A stretch of 64,000 nt of DNA from Bradyrhizobium sp. sBnM-33. GTDB taxonomy: Bacteria > Pseudomonadota > Alphaproteobacteria > Rhizobiales > Xanthobacteraceae. The position numbers were made by a program, and so were the translations under genes. Below, piece by piece: positions 17,818 through 26,258 of this stretch. The DNA is taken from NCBI RefSeq assembly GCF_032917945.1, contig NZ_CP136624.1, positions 9,120,955 through 9,184,954 of the forward strand. Direction: 5' to 3'. Each line of letters begins with the position of its first letter. The stretch's first letter is position 1. The notes beneath the pieces are model-generated. The model did not search any database. It had not been told where the DNA came from and worked only from the letters and a program-made list of their open reading frames with translations.

Positions 17818-20136
17818 ATGATAGTCCGGACCACTGTAAAATCTATTCAAGATCTCATGCGTCAAGACAGCGGTGTCGATGGCGATGCGCAGCGTATTAG
17901 TCAGCTATGCTGGACGTTTTTCCTGAAAATCATCGACGATCAAGACCAGGAGCTAGAACTCACAAAAGACGATTATCGCTCCCCAATCCCGAAGAAATAT
18001 CAGTGGCGCAACTGGGCAGCAGACCCTGAGGGCATTACCGGCGACGCGCTGCTCGCGTTTATCAACGGCGAGTTATTCCCCGCGCTAAAGGGCTTGGCCG
18101 TCACTGCGAAAACGGACGGTCGCCACCGCATGGTGCGCGACGTGTTTGAGGACGCTTACAATTACATGAAATCCGGCCATTTGGTTCGGCAGGTGATCAA
18201 CAGAATCAACGCAATCGATTTCAACAACCTGAACGACCGCCGTCACTTCGGTGAATTTTACGAACAACTTCTCAATGATCTTCAGAGCGCGGGCAATGCC
18301 GGCGAGTATTACACGCCGCGTGCCGTCACCGCCTTCATGGTCGACCGGATCGACCCCCACCCCGGTGAACTCCTGTTCGATCCCGCCTGCGGCACGGGCG
18401 GCTTTTTGACCTGCGCAATAAGGCATATGGAGAGGGACTACGTTCGCACACCCAAGCAACGCGAGAAGATGCAAGCAGCCTTACGCGCGGTTGAGAAAAA
18501 GCCGCTCCCTCATATGCTTTGCGTCACTAATATGTTGCTGAACGGCGTCGAAGATCCGAGCTTTGTGCGTCACGACAACACGCTTGCTCGGCCCCTCATT
18601 TCCTGGAGTAAGGACGAGCGGGTAGACATCGTCCTCACTAACCCGCCCTTCGGCGGCCGAGAGGAAGACGGAATTGAGGACAACTTTCCAACCTTCCGCA
18701 CCAAGGAGACGGCAGATTTGTTTCTTGCCCTCATCGTCCGGTTGCTGAAGCCAGGCGGACGGGCCGCCGTGGTGTTGCCCGATGGCACGCTGTTCGGCGA
18801 GGGGATCAAGACACGTCTCAAGGAACATCTGATGGAGGAGTGCAACCTGCACACCATCGTCCGGCTGCCAAATTCGGCATTCAAACCCTACGCTTCGATC
18901 GGCACCAATCTGCTCTTCTTCGAAAAAGGTGCGCCGACCAAGGACATCTGGTTCTACGAACACCGCGTGCCGGACGGCCAGAAGGCCTATTCAATGACAA
19001 GGCCGATCCGCCTAGAACATTTCCAGGACTGCATCGACTGGTGGGGCGACGAGAACCGCAAAGGCCGCAAGGAGACGCCGCGCGCGTGGAAAGTGACGGC
19101 GGAGGCGGTGAAGGCGCGCGGTTACAATCTCGATATTAAGAATCCGCACAGCGTGCCGGACGACTACGGCAACCCGAAAAAGCTGCTGGTCGATCTTGCT
19201 GCAGTCGAAGCCGAGACGACGCTTTACCATCACCACTTGAAGACGATCCTCGCTGAGGCTCGCCCGATCAACGCAGGACGCTTGCTTAAGCACTACGAAC
19301 GGATCGCCGACGCACCCGACGCTGTCGACCGATTGCGTCGCTTCGTGCTCGACCTCGCGGTGCGCGGCAACCTTGAACCGCAGAACACGAACGATGAGCC
19401 GGCAACAGAGCTTTTGAAGCGTATTGCGATAGCAAAGGTCGACCGGAAGAGGAAAACCGACGATGCCCGGATCAAGATTGAGCCCGATCCGAAGCCCGAG
19501 GAACTGGCGATGCCGCTTCCCCGTGGATGGGCAGTCCAATCGTTCGAAAACCTATTTCTATTTATCGACTATCGTGGCAATACGCCGCCAAAAACGGACG
19601 AAGGCATCCCACTCATCACCGCCAAGAACATTCGCATGGGCCACCTAAACCGCGAGCCACGCGAATACATATCGAGGGCGACGTTCAAGACATGGATGAC
19701 GCGCGGCCTACCTAAGATCGGTGATTTGTTCTTCACCACTGAAGCTCCCCTAGCCAATATTTGCCTCAACGACATCGAGGAACCTTTCGCGCTCGCACAG
19801 CGAGCCATCTGTTTTCAGCCATATGCAAGTATCGACACCAAATTTTTGATGTTCGCTTTGATGAGCGACGTCATGCAATCGCTGATCGACAGACACGCAA
19901 CCGGTATGACGGCAAAGGGCATCAAGGCTGCAAACTTGAAGCCACTTCCTATCCCGATCCCACCCCTCGCCGAACAGAATCGCATCGTCGCCAAGGTCGA
20001 TGCGCTAATGGCGATTTGCGACCGGCTGGAGGCCAGCCTGATCGCTGCAGCCGCAACCCGACGTCGGCTACTCGACTCTCTCCTAGCCGAGGCCTTGGCA
20101 CCAATGCCCGCTCAAGAAAGAGAAGCCGCGGAGTGA
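17818..20136 (+). CDS. hsdM: type I modification-specificity fusion (HsdM-HsdS, one target domain)
   Basis: A 772-residue fusion. Residues 1-130 are the HsdM N-terminal helical domain. The N6-adenine methyltransferase domain follows, with YYTPRAV, the SAM loop FDPACGTGGFL and the catalytic NPPF in VLTNPPFGG. From about residue 560 (LPRGWAVQSFENL) to the end lies one HsdS target-recognition domain with its coiled-coil helix (PLAEQNRIVAKVDALM). Classical HsdS has two target domains; here one domain is fused to each M, so a dimer could recognise a palindromic or half-site-repeated target. It lies directly after hsdR, and its GTGA end overlaps a truncated third gene. Confidence 0.93.
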   Translation: MIVRTTVKSIQDLMRQDSGVDGDAQRISQLCWTFFLKIIDDQDQELELTKDDYRSPIPKKYQWRNWAADPEGITGDALLAFINGELFPALKGLAVTAKTDGRHRMVRDVFEDAYNYMKSGHLVRQVINRINAIDFNNLNDRRHFGEFYEQLLNDLQSAGNAGEYYTPRAVTAFMVDRIDPHPGELLFDPACGTGGFLTCAIRHMERDYVRTPKQREKMQAALRAVEKKPLPHMLCVTNMLLNGVEDPSFVRHDNTLARPLISWSKDERVDIVLTNPPFGGREEDGIEDNFPTFRTKETADLFLALIVRLLKPGGRAAVVLPDGTLFGEGIKTRLKEHLMEECNLHTIVRLPNSAFKPYASIGTNLLFFEKGAPTKDIWFYEHRVPDGQKAYSMTRPIRLEHFQDCIDWWGDENRKGRKETPRAWKVTAEAVKARGYNLDIKNPHSVPDDYGNPKKLLVDLAAVEAETTLYHHHLKTILAEARPINAGRLLKHYERIADAPDAVDRLRRFVLDLAVRGNLEPQNTNDEPATELLKRIAIAKVDRKRKTDDARIKIEPDPKPEELAMPLPRGWAVQSFENLFLFIDYRGNTPPKTDEGIPLITAKNIRMGHLNREPREYISRATFKTWMTRGLPKIGDLFFTTEAPLANICLNDIEEPFALAQRAICFQPYASIDTKFLMFALMSDVMQSLIDRHATGMTAKGIKAANLKPLPIPIPPLAEQNRIVAKVDALMAICDRLEASLIAAAATRRRLLDSLLAEALAPMPAQEREAAE

Positions 20137-20348
20137 CCTTAGGATACGACATGGTTAGCGATATTCACGGCCACGACGATCAGCTCCATCGGCTGTTACA
20201 AACTCGGTTAAGCTTCGCGCTCTCGGAATGCCCGGCTATTGGTTCCCGAGCAGCTGAATCGCTGCAAAGCAGCGATTTCGGCCCGCCACAGCCCCGGCAC
20301 GCCCGGCACGTGCTTTCCTGGCGCACCCGACACGATTTGAACGTGTGA
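20133..20348 (+). pseudogene. N-terminal fragment of a metallophosphoesterase gene
   Basis: A GTG overlapping the hsdM-hsdS stop begins a frame with VSDIHGHDDQL, the first metal-binding motif (DIHGH) of a calcineurin-like phosphoesterase. After about 24 codons the similarity stops and the frame runs through unrelated sequence into the inverted tRNA copy, ending there. A full enzyme would be 200 residues or more, so this is a remnant. It was probably the third gene of the restriction-modification operon and was cut by recombination at the tRNA site. Confidence 0.65.
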
Positions 20349-20356
20349 CCTTTGCC
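20319..20356 (-). repeat. inverted copy of the 3' end of tRNA-Arg (attachment-site-like)
   Basis: These 38 bases match the last 38 bases of the tRNA gene at 20416-20492 in reverse orientation, with one mismatch (20337). The copy covers the T arm, acceptor strand and CCA. The bases beyond it do not continue the tRNA. Such 3'-end copies mark integration sites of islands. Confidence 0.75.
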
Positions 20357-20415
20357 GCAGGAGCTTCCAAAGCCCGTTGCCCCTGCCCGGCCAATCGGCT
20401 AAATGAACCCCCGAA

Positions 20416-20492
20416 GCACCCGTAGCTCAGCTGGATAGAGCGTTGCCCTCCGAAGGCAAAGGTCACACGTTCGAATCGTGTCGGGTGCGCCA
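20416..20492 (+). tRNA. tRNA-Arg (anticodon CCG)
   Basis: The cloverleaf is complete. Acceptor GCACCCG pairs with CGGGTGC; the D arm contains GCTCAGCTGGATAGAGC; the anticodon arm is TTGCC-CTCCGAA-GGCAA with anticodon CCG (reads CGG); the T arm is ACACG-TTCGAAT-CGTGT. The CCA end is encoded. The 3' half overlaps the last codons of the serine recombinase gene on the other strand. Confidence 0.95.
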
Positions 20493-22097
20493 CTTCGGTA
20501 CAGAACTGGGCACTCCAAAACCTGCCGTTTTTGCGCTTGAGGCAGCGACGAGCGTCCGCAGCAGCACGCTTTTCGACCCCATGATGCGAACCTCTTTCGT
20601 GTCCACTTCGATGCGCTGGGCCAGCGCGCGGAGGTGGTCGCGGCGATAGCCGCCCGACTCGGTCCGCATTCGCCTGCGCGCCTGACTAGCGAAGGTCTTG
20701 AGCGCCTGCGGCGTGATGCTCGGCCCGAGCCGATCGAGCGCACCGTCGGCCCGTTCTGCGTCGGCGCGGGCCTGATCGCGGATGGCCTTCAGCACCGTCA
20801 CCCGCTCCTTGAGCATCGGGTCAGACACGTCAGCGATTCCGTTTTCGATGGCGTCGTAAAGCCGCTTGAGCTTGGCGCCTGCTTCGGCCGCACGCTTGCG
20901 TAATTCGGCGGCGTGCGCCGTTCGGCGCTCGGCGCGCTCCTCCCGGCGGTCGAGCACACGCGACAGGATTTGCTCGAGACGTTTGGGCTGCAAGAGGCGC
21001 TGCTCGATGTGCTCGGCGACCACGCTGTCGAGCTTTTCCATCGGAACGGTTCGTCCCTTGCAGCCGGTCTCGCCCTGCCGAGCCTTGGTGCAGCAGGTGT
21101 AATACCTGTACCTGCCGCTCTTTCCCGTCGTCAGTGTCATGGCTCCGCCGCAAGTGGCGCAAAAGCAGATGCCGGTAAGGAGCGTGGGGCCGCTGACGAC
21201 GCGCGGCGCGGTCATTGTAGGGCTGCGCGTTTTGAGCAGCCTCTGCACCGCCTCGAACTCGGCTACGTCGATGATTGGCGGCACGGCCATCTCGACCACC
21301 TCGGCGTCCGGTTTGCGCTCGCGGGTCTTCCAATATTTGGTGTTGAAGCGGTGGCGGCCGATATACGTCGTTCGCGTCAGCACCTTGTGGACGGCGTCCA
21401 CGCCCCAGCGCCCGCCGTCGCGCGTTCGGATGCCAGACCCATTCAGATGTTTGGCGATCGATTTGACGCCCATTGGCCCCGAGGAGCCGTTTCCCTCGCG
21501 CGCTAGGCGGAAGATCAGCCGCACAGTTTGGGCCTGGATGGGATCGATGTCCAATGTCTTCTTGGTACGGTGGCCGCGTTGCTCAGAGGCTTCCACGATG
21601 CGGTAGCCGATCGGCGGCAGCGCGCCGTTCCAAAAGCCTTGTCGCGCGTTCTCCTTCATGGCTCGCAGCGTATGCTTGGCGTTTTCCCTGGACTGGTATT
21701 CGTCGAACAGCGCCATGACCTGGCGGATCATGTTGCTCATCGGATCATCGCCGAGCTCCTGGGTGATCGACACCAGCCGCACGCCGTTCTTGGCAAGCCG
21801 GCGGACGTAAAACTCAAGCTGGAACTGGTCGCGAAAGAAGCGGCTGAAGCTGTGGACCAGGATCACTCCGAACGCTGGCGGCTTGACCGTCGCCGCGTCG
21901 ATCATGCGCTGGAACTCCGGTCGCCGATCGTCGGTTGCGGAGGCACCGGGCTCGACATAATCAGCGGCAATCTCCCAGCCGCGCGACGCACAGTAGGCTT
22001 TCGCCTGGCGGCGCTGATCCGGGATGGAGAGATCGTTGTCGGCTTGCCGCCCCGTTGAGACTCGGAGGTAGAGAGCCGCCCGAACTGCCGCTGCCAT
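20463..22097 (-). CDS. large serine recombinase
   Basis: A 544-residue serine recombinase. The resolvase domain begins [12 protein letters not shown] with the nucleophile Ser14; the recombinase domain (about 160-290) is followed by a zinc ribbon with CFCATCGG and [12 protein letters not shown] and then a long coiled coil (about 370-440). These enzymes integrate or excise elements through short crossover sites. I chose ATG 22097 because GGGGGAC precedes it and the resolvase domain starts there. The last nine codons and stop (WRTRHDSNV) are read from the antisense strand of tRNA-Arg, as often happens when an element recombines into a tRNA gene. A small gene lies 13 bases upstream. Confidence 0.93.
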   Translation of the reverse strand: MAAAVRAALYLRVSTGRQADNDLSIPDQRRQAKAYCASRGWEIAADYVEPGASATDDRRPEFQRMIDAATVKPPAFGVILVHSFSRFFRDQFQLEFYVRRLAKNGVRLVSITQELGDDPMSNMIRQVMALFDEYQSRENAKHTLRAMKENARQGFWNGALPPIGYRIVEASEQRGHRTKKTLDIDPIQAQTVRLIFRLAREGNGSSGPMGVKSIAKHLNGSGIRTRDGGRWGVDAVHKVLTRTTYIGRHRFNTKYWKTRERKPDAEVVEMAVPPIIDVAEFEAVQRLLKTRSPTMTAPRVVSGPTLLTGICFCATCGGAMTLTTGKSGRYRYYTCCTKARQGETGCKGRTVPMEKLDSVVAEHIEQRLLQPKRLEQILSRVLDRREERAERRTAHAAELRKRAAEAGAKLKRLYDAIENGIADVSDPMLKERVTVLKAIRDQARADAERADGALDRLGPSITPQALKTFASQARRRMRTESGGYRRDHLRALAQRIEVDTKEVRIMGSKSVLLRTLVAASSAKTAGFGVPSSVPKWRTRHDSNV

Positions 22098-22110
22098 GGT
22101 GATGTCCCCC

Positions 22111-22347
22111 TCAGCCGTCTCCAAATAGCTCGTCGAACAACTCGCCAAACCACGCCTCGAACACGGCGATCTCGGCCTCGGTCACCGGCACGTCTTCCGG
22201 CCAGTCATCCGTCACCGTCAATGTCGTCCGATCGCGCTTCGCCCGTCGACGGCCAGGACGAGCGGGCGCGGCCACATAGTCATAGTGATCGTCGAATAGC
22301 GCGCCGCCCGGCGCATGCCGTGGCTGCGATTCTTGCGAGGAAGCCAT
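22111..22347 (-). CDS. small acidic protein preceding the serine recombinase
   Basis: A 78-residue protein starting at ATG 22347. The first half is Arg/Pro-rich and hydrophilic; the end is acidic and amphipathic (AEIAVFEAWFGELFDELFGDG). It ends 13 bases before the recombinase start and is probably its operon partner. This could be a recombination directionality factor or a regulator, but nothing in the sequence proves that. Confidence 0.55.
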   Translation of the reverse strand: MASSQESQPRHAPGGALFDDHYDYVAAPARPGRRRAKRDRTTLTVTDDWPEDVPVTEAEIAVFEAWFGELFDELFGDG

Positions 22348-22932
22348 GGCGCCACTGTGGCAAGCTTGGCCGATCCACTGAACAGCCGAAGTCCACGCCA
22401 CATCACGCTGCCGTGCTCCGACCTCGCGCTTCCCTTGCGGCGTGAGCGCAATCGCTCACAGCAAGCCATGATCGCATGGCGGCAAAGAGCCGGGCGAGCG
22501 GAGCGCAGTCAAGGTCGCAAGCCGGCGGAGCCGGTCGTGCGCAGCGCGAGCCTTGACGGCGCACCGTTGGTCCGGCAGCGGCCTCCCATGCGATCATGGC
22601 CAGACATCCTGCCGGGCATTCGCAACAAGACGCTACGCTGCGAACGATGGCGCACGGATCGTTGATTTCGAATGCTTTCTCGGTTCGAGCGGCACCAGGC
22701 CGCTTCATACGGTGCCGCCGCAGTGCCATCCAAAACAATGTGCAGACAAACACTTACGACCCTCGACGGCACGGAGCGACACCGTCGCTTTTATCTTGCC
22801 CTCGGTCGGTCGACGGTCTCGTCCTCGCCGACCCCACGCGAATCTTCCCCAAAATGCGATCAGACAAAACGCACGGGCGCCGCCGACCTATGTCAGAAAT
22901 CCCGGACGAGCCCGCAATAGGCAAAAATTCGT
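22348..22932. other. 585-base junction region without a recognisable gene
   Basis: Overlapping ORFs on both strands give no recognisable protein. The stretch around 22480-22560 is rich in GAGC/GCCGGCGGAGC-like repeats similar to those at 12050-12250 in the island. The island-core boundary probably lies within this stretch or at the tRNA gene. Confidence 0.45.
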
Positions 22933-24146
22933 TCAAGCATCGAGCTCTCGCTCCAGCGGGTTCTCTTGCACGTCGAGCCGCATTACGTACAGCGTTGCAA
23001 GCAAGGCCATTCCCGAGGACAGGAGCATCATTGCTAACAGGGTTGGGGCCGCATTCGCTTCGGTCAGAACCGCGCCCGTGATTGCCGTCAGGAGTGCCCC
23101 GCCGCCCACCGTCAGCGCAGCCGACAGCCCCGACGCGCTGCCTGCAAGTTCTGACCGAACAGAGACGACACCGGCATTGCTGCTCGGGATCGCCAATCCG
23201 TTGCCGAGACCAACGCAGGCACAGGCGCCGAAATACATCGGCAAATTCACCGCGTCATAGAAGCAAAGCAGGATTCCCAGAACCAGGCCCACACACGCCA
23301 CCAATCCGCCCATCAGCATCATCGTCGTGAGCCCATAAAGTTCGGAGAAGCGGCCGCACAGAAAGCTGCCGAGAACAAAACCGACCGTGATGGTTCCCAT
23401 ATAGAAACCGAGCTCCGCGGTGGAAATCCGGAACGTGGAGACAGCGACAAGCGACGCTCCGCCAATGAAGATGAAGAACGCCCCCCGGGAAAACGTCATG
23501 CACAGCGCGTAACCCAAAAACGCCCAGATCCCACGAGCTTCGCATATGATCGAAATTGCCGCGCAAACGTAGCCGCGGGTGTTTTGTTGGTTTCCCGCAG
23601 ATCGAGCCAGCACAGCGCGAGGGTCGCGCCGCCCATGACGAGAAAGGCCCAGAAACTGGCCCGCCATCCGTACAGCTCATCGAGTGTACCACCCAGCATC
23701 GGGGCCAGCATGGGAGCGACGGCCGAGGCCATGGCCACGTAGCCGATGGAGCTTGCAGCTTTGTTGCCTGCGGAGAAATCCCGAATAATGGCGACCGAAA
23801 CGGCGTAAGCAGGGGCGATGACCGCCTGCATCATGCGGAAGGCGAGAAACACCCAGACGTTGGCCGCCAACAGGCAGCCCAGCGAGGCGACGAGGAAAAG
23901 CAGCAGGGCGGCAAGGATCACAGGTCGCCTGCCGAAGCGATCCGACAACGGCCCCATCACGAGCTGCAGCACGACGCTCACGGCCGCGTATACGGCGATG
24001 CACAGATTGACGAGCGCATAGTCCGCCTGAAACTCATGGGCGATGTTTGCCAATGAGGGCAGGAACATGTTGAGAGATACCACCGACAGACCGCTCAGCG
24101 CGATCAAGGTCATCAGGGCCGGCGGGTCTGCGGCTTTCCCTGGCAT
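22933..24146 (-). pseudogene. Bcr/CflA-type drug efflux MFS transporter, frameshifted
   Basis: Two overlapping frames together make one 12-helix major-facilitator protein of about 400 residues. The first frame (24146 to about 23513) encodes helices 1-6, including the GPLSDRFGRRP loop motif of MFS exporters; it ends GRFW then runs out of frame. The second resumes with GYALCMTF and carries helices 7-12. Restoring one G in the GGG next to five T residues (about 23512-23520 on the minus strand) rejoins them exactly. Such pumps export drugs or metabolites by proton antiport. The gene has GAGGAAACC before ATG 24146 and a transcription attenuator upstream. The frameshift may be real or a homopolymer sequencing error. 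Confidence 0.8.
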
Positions 24147-24189
24147 GGTTTCCTCTTCTCAATCTGACAAGCCGGACAGAAACTTGCTC

Positions 24190-24218
24190 AAAAAAAAGCC
24201 CCCGAACTTGTCGGGGGC
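24190..24218 (-). terminator. rho-independent terminator of the efflux-gene attenuator
   Basis: GCCCCCGA and TCGGGGGC form a perfect 8-bp stem with a five-base loop, followed on the minus strand by eight T residues. It lies 44 bases before the efflux start codon and after a short leader ORF, so it can stop transcription before the gene. Confidence 0.85.
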
Positions 24219-24243
24219 GCACGGGGTACCGGCATGGATGCCG

Positions 24244-24291
24244 TTACCGGTCCATGCGCCAGCGCCCTACTACGACGGTTGCGATCGTCAT
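24244..24291 (-). CDS. 15-residue leader peptide of the efflux gene
   Basis: ATG at 24291 with GGAG 9 bases upstream starts MTIATVVVGRWRMDR and a stop. Codons 9-10 (GGG CGC) can pair with GCGCCC in the first arm of the terminator, and GCATGGA pairs with TCCATGC just before it. A ribosome stalled on this peptide would therefore change which hairpin forms. The three consecutive Val codons and the Arg-Trp-Arg segment are candidate sensing points. The inducer is unknown. Confidence 0.7.
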   Translation of the reverse strand: MTIATVVVGRWRMDR

Positions 24292-24318
24292 CTCAAATAT
24301 CTCCAATGATCTACGCCC

Positions 24319-24347
24319 AGTGTAGAAACTCGCTCCGTGAGCGTCAA
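24319..24347 (-). promoter_or_regulatory. sigma-70-type promoter of the leader
   Basis: TTGACG (24342-24347) and TACACT (24319-24324) on the minus strand are 17 bases apart. Transcription would start near 24312, about 20 bases before the leader ATG. Confidence 0.6.
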
Positions 24348-24387
24348 CGATCGGCTAGTGAATGGAAGTCCGTGTTCTGCGCCACGT

Positions 24388-25062
24388 CTAACACCGAACT
24401 GATATTTCCAAGCCACCTTGGAAGGGCAGTGTCATTGTGGTGAAGCTGTTGGCTGGATCATGTAGAAACGCGAAATAGTCAGCATAAAACCCCCGATGTT
24501 TTTTGGTGTTGTCGCACACCACAACCGCGCCCTGTGAAAGATGTGGCGAAATCAATTCTAATGCAGGTCGCGCCATCGCGATCCAAACATCCATTAGGAC
24601 GAAGTCGATCGGCCCATCGATCTGCTTTAGGGTTTCGCGAAGATCGCCTACTCGCAGTTCGATAAAACTACTCAATCCGGCTTGCGCGAAATGTGCCCGT
24701 GCAGCCGCCGCTTTGCTTGGCTCATATTCGGTCCCAATGACCACTCCGTTGCCACCGAATGCATTAACATTGTCGCGCACGGCTGCAGCGAGGTAGATGG
24801 TCGATACACCGTACGACGTGCCAACCTCGATGATCTTGGAGACTTTTTTCGCTCGGCATAGCTGGTAACAGAACTCCGCCTTGTCGCGATCAAGTGCAAC
24901 GAGCTTGTCGCTCCGAAAGGCCCTAATTTCTTCTGCGCTTGGAGAAAGCTCGCTGCTGTCCCGTTTTGCCTCGAATGCCAGGATCAGTGCGGCCTGCTCG
25001 TCGCTCTTCGCGTGAAGAGCATCAAGGAAGTCCTGCAATGCCTGATTGCCAAGTACGGTCAT
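24388..25062 (-). CDS. SAM-dependent O-methyltransferase under TPP riboswitch control
   Basis: A 224-residue class I methyltransferase of the catechol O-methyltransferase-like family. The SAM loop is IIEVGTSYGVSTIYLA (about residues 77-92); an acidic residue follows in VIGTEYEPSK; and FVLMDVW and VVCDNTKKHRGF are the later Asp- and Asn/Asp-containing metal and catalytic strands. It would transfer a methyl group to a hydroxyl of an unknown small molecule. Its start codon comes right after a TPP riboswitch, whose last bases (GGGAGCAGACC) include the ribosome site. Control by thiamine pyrophosphate is therefore expected and points to a thiamine-linked or thiamine-degrading role. No other thiamine gene is adjacent. 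Confidence 0.85.
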   Translation of the reverse strand: MTVLGNQALQDFLDALHAKSDEQAALILAFEAKRDSSELSPSAEEIRAFRSDKLVALDRDKAEFCYQLCRAKKVSKIIEVGTSYGVSTIYLAAAVRDNVNAFGGNGVVIGTEYEPSKAAAARAHFAQAGLSSFIELRVGDLRETLKQIDGPIDFVLMDVWIAMARPALELISPHLSQGAVVVCDNTKKHRGFYADYFAFLHDPANSFTTMTLPFQGGLEISVRC

Positions 25063-25065
25063 GGT

Positions 25066-25143
25066 CTGCTCCCTTCGCTGGCATTACCCAGACAGGTTCA
25101 ACGGGTGTGATCTCAGCCCGCGTCAAACGGGCACCCCGGACGC
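25066..25143 (-). promoter_or_regulatory. TPP riboswitch (thi-box)
   Basis: On the minus strand the conserved blocks appear in order: GGGGTGCC, GGCTGAGATCACACCC, GAACCTGTCTGGGTAAT, GCCAGCGAAGGGA. These match the pyrimidine-sensor (CUGAGA) and pyrophosphate-sensor helices of the TPP aptamer. The aptamer ends 4 bases before the start codon at 25062, and its last strand contains the ribosome site, so binding of thiamine pyrophosphate should block translation. Confidence 0.95.
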
Positions 25144-25639
25144 GCCAACGTTTCAGGTCAACGTATAGCCGTCAAGCATCGCGGTCAGAATGTCTCTTGT
25201 GGGTCAAACGCGTCATTTTAGCACCTTGCCTTCAACTTCTGGGTCGCCCCCTGGAACGGACATGGCACCGATACCCAGGGTGGTTCGGTGCCATGTCCAT
25301 GGAAGCACATCGAGACGCCCGCGACATCGGAAGCAGCTCCTTTGAGCGCAGTGCCAAATCGTAGGCAATCGAATATTCTCGGGTTACGGCATGAGATAGG
25401 TTGCGACTTCATAGCGCCACGGCGAAGCAGTAGTGCCCATCTTCATCGGCCGCGGCGCGCCAGATTCCCCCTCATATCTGCGATTTCCTGCGACCTGCTA
25501 CACCGGGCCGAGGTGGGAGAAAATTCGTTGCCGCAGGAGGAGTGGTGCTCGGCGGCATTCGACCTTCGCATCAATATGATGTCCTTCGGCGACCAATGAC
25601 GCGACGGCAAACAATCGGCATTTTCCGTTGTAAGGCGAG
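25144..25639. other. intergenic region with a perfect inverted repeat
   Basis: Apart from the promoter expected for the TPP leader, the only clear structure is the repeat at 25258-25298. A 103-codon plus-strand ORF (25288-25599) is not convincing protein. Confidence 0.5.
25258..25298. repeat. 14-bp perfect inverted repeat
   Basis: GGACATGGCACCGA at 25258-25271 and TCGGTGCCATGTCC at 25285-25298 are perfect complements around 13 bases. There is no T tract on either side. Confidence 0.8.
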
Positions 25640-26128
25640 CTAAGAAATCCGGAGGATTTCGGCGACCGTGGCATGAACCGGCCCTGTCGTGTCGATCTCA
25701 TGATCGGCGGATTTTCTGAGCAGCGGCTCGATCAGCGCAATGAGTTCACGCACCTTTTGCCGATCCTCCTCACTGTTGCCATAACCGTCGGACGAACGTG
25801 CTTCGAGCCGCTTCATGATCGTTGCGACTGGCGCGGAGAGAAGAATGATCTTGTCGATGAGGGGGAATAGCCGCTCCATATTTTCCGCGCATCCACTAAG
25901 GAACAGCGTGCCCTGATTATGCCCAGCGAGAAGTGCTCGTACCCGGCTCTCCTGCCAGACCCAATCCTTCCCTTTTCCCGGCGTAAATGTGTCTGAGGGA
26001 TCGACGTCGATCCATTCGGACCATTGCGGCGTATCCAGATCCACGGCCTGATGGCCTCTTGCCGCGAGTTCTCCGACCACGGCCGATTTTCCAGTGCCGG
26101 ACATGCCTGTGATCAACACACGCTTCAC
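25640..26128 (-). CDS. P-loop kinase-like ATPase
   Basis: A 162-residue nucleotide-binding protein with Walker A GMSGTGKSA near the N-terminus (KRVLITGMSGTGKS) and later IILLSAP and a lid-like basic segment (MKRLEARSSDGYG). The size and layout are those of shikimate- or gluconate-kinase-like enzymes and small AAA proteins. The substrate is unknown. I prefer GTG 26128 because AGGAG lies 7 bases upstream; the ATG at 26143 has no ribosome site. It is transcribed divergently from the ArsR regulator at 26258. Confidence 0.75.
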   Translation of the reverse strand: MKRVLITGMSGTGKSAVVGELAARGHQAVDLDTPQWSEWIDVDPSDTFTPGKGKDWVWQESRVRALLAGHNQGTLFLSGCAENMERLFPLIDKIILLSAPVATIMKRLEARSSDGYGNSEEDRQKVRELIALIEPLLRKSADHEIDTTGPVHATVAEILRIS

Positions 26129-26238
26129 GCGGCTTCTCCTCATTGCCGTCCGGAAGCGTTCGCAGTTGCCCGACTGCGACGTTTCCGCAAGTTAGATTAA
26201 ACATACCTGTCGAAACCTCTTGAGGTGGCAATGACCCC

Positions 26239-26258
26239 TTGACAAAAAAATTTGTCAA
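26239..26258. promoter_or_regulatory. palindromic operator at the ArsR-type regulator start
   Basis: TTGACAAA and TTTGTCAA are perfect inverted half-sites around four A residues, and the last base is the first base of the ATG at 26258. It probably binds the ArsR-type regulator itself and blocks both the start and any overlapping promoter. Confidence 0.65.

Noticed and set aside
20319..20405. second complete tRNA on the minus strand
   Set aside because: Only the T arm and 3' acceptor strand are present; no matching 5' acceptor strand or clean anticodon arm.
25288..25599. 103-codon plus-strand ORF
   Set aside because: A short PCPWKHIETPATSEAAPL stretch first suggested a Rieske-type end, but the cysteine/histidine pattern is absent.
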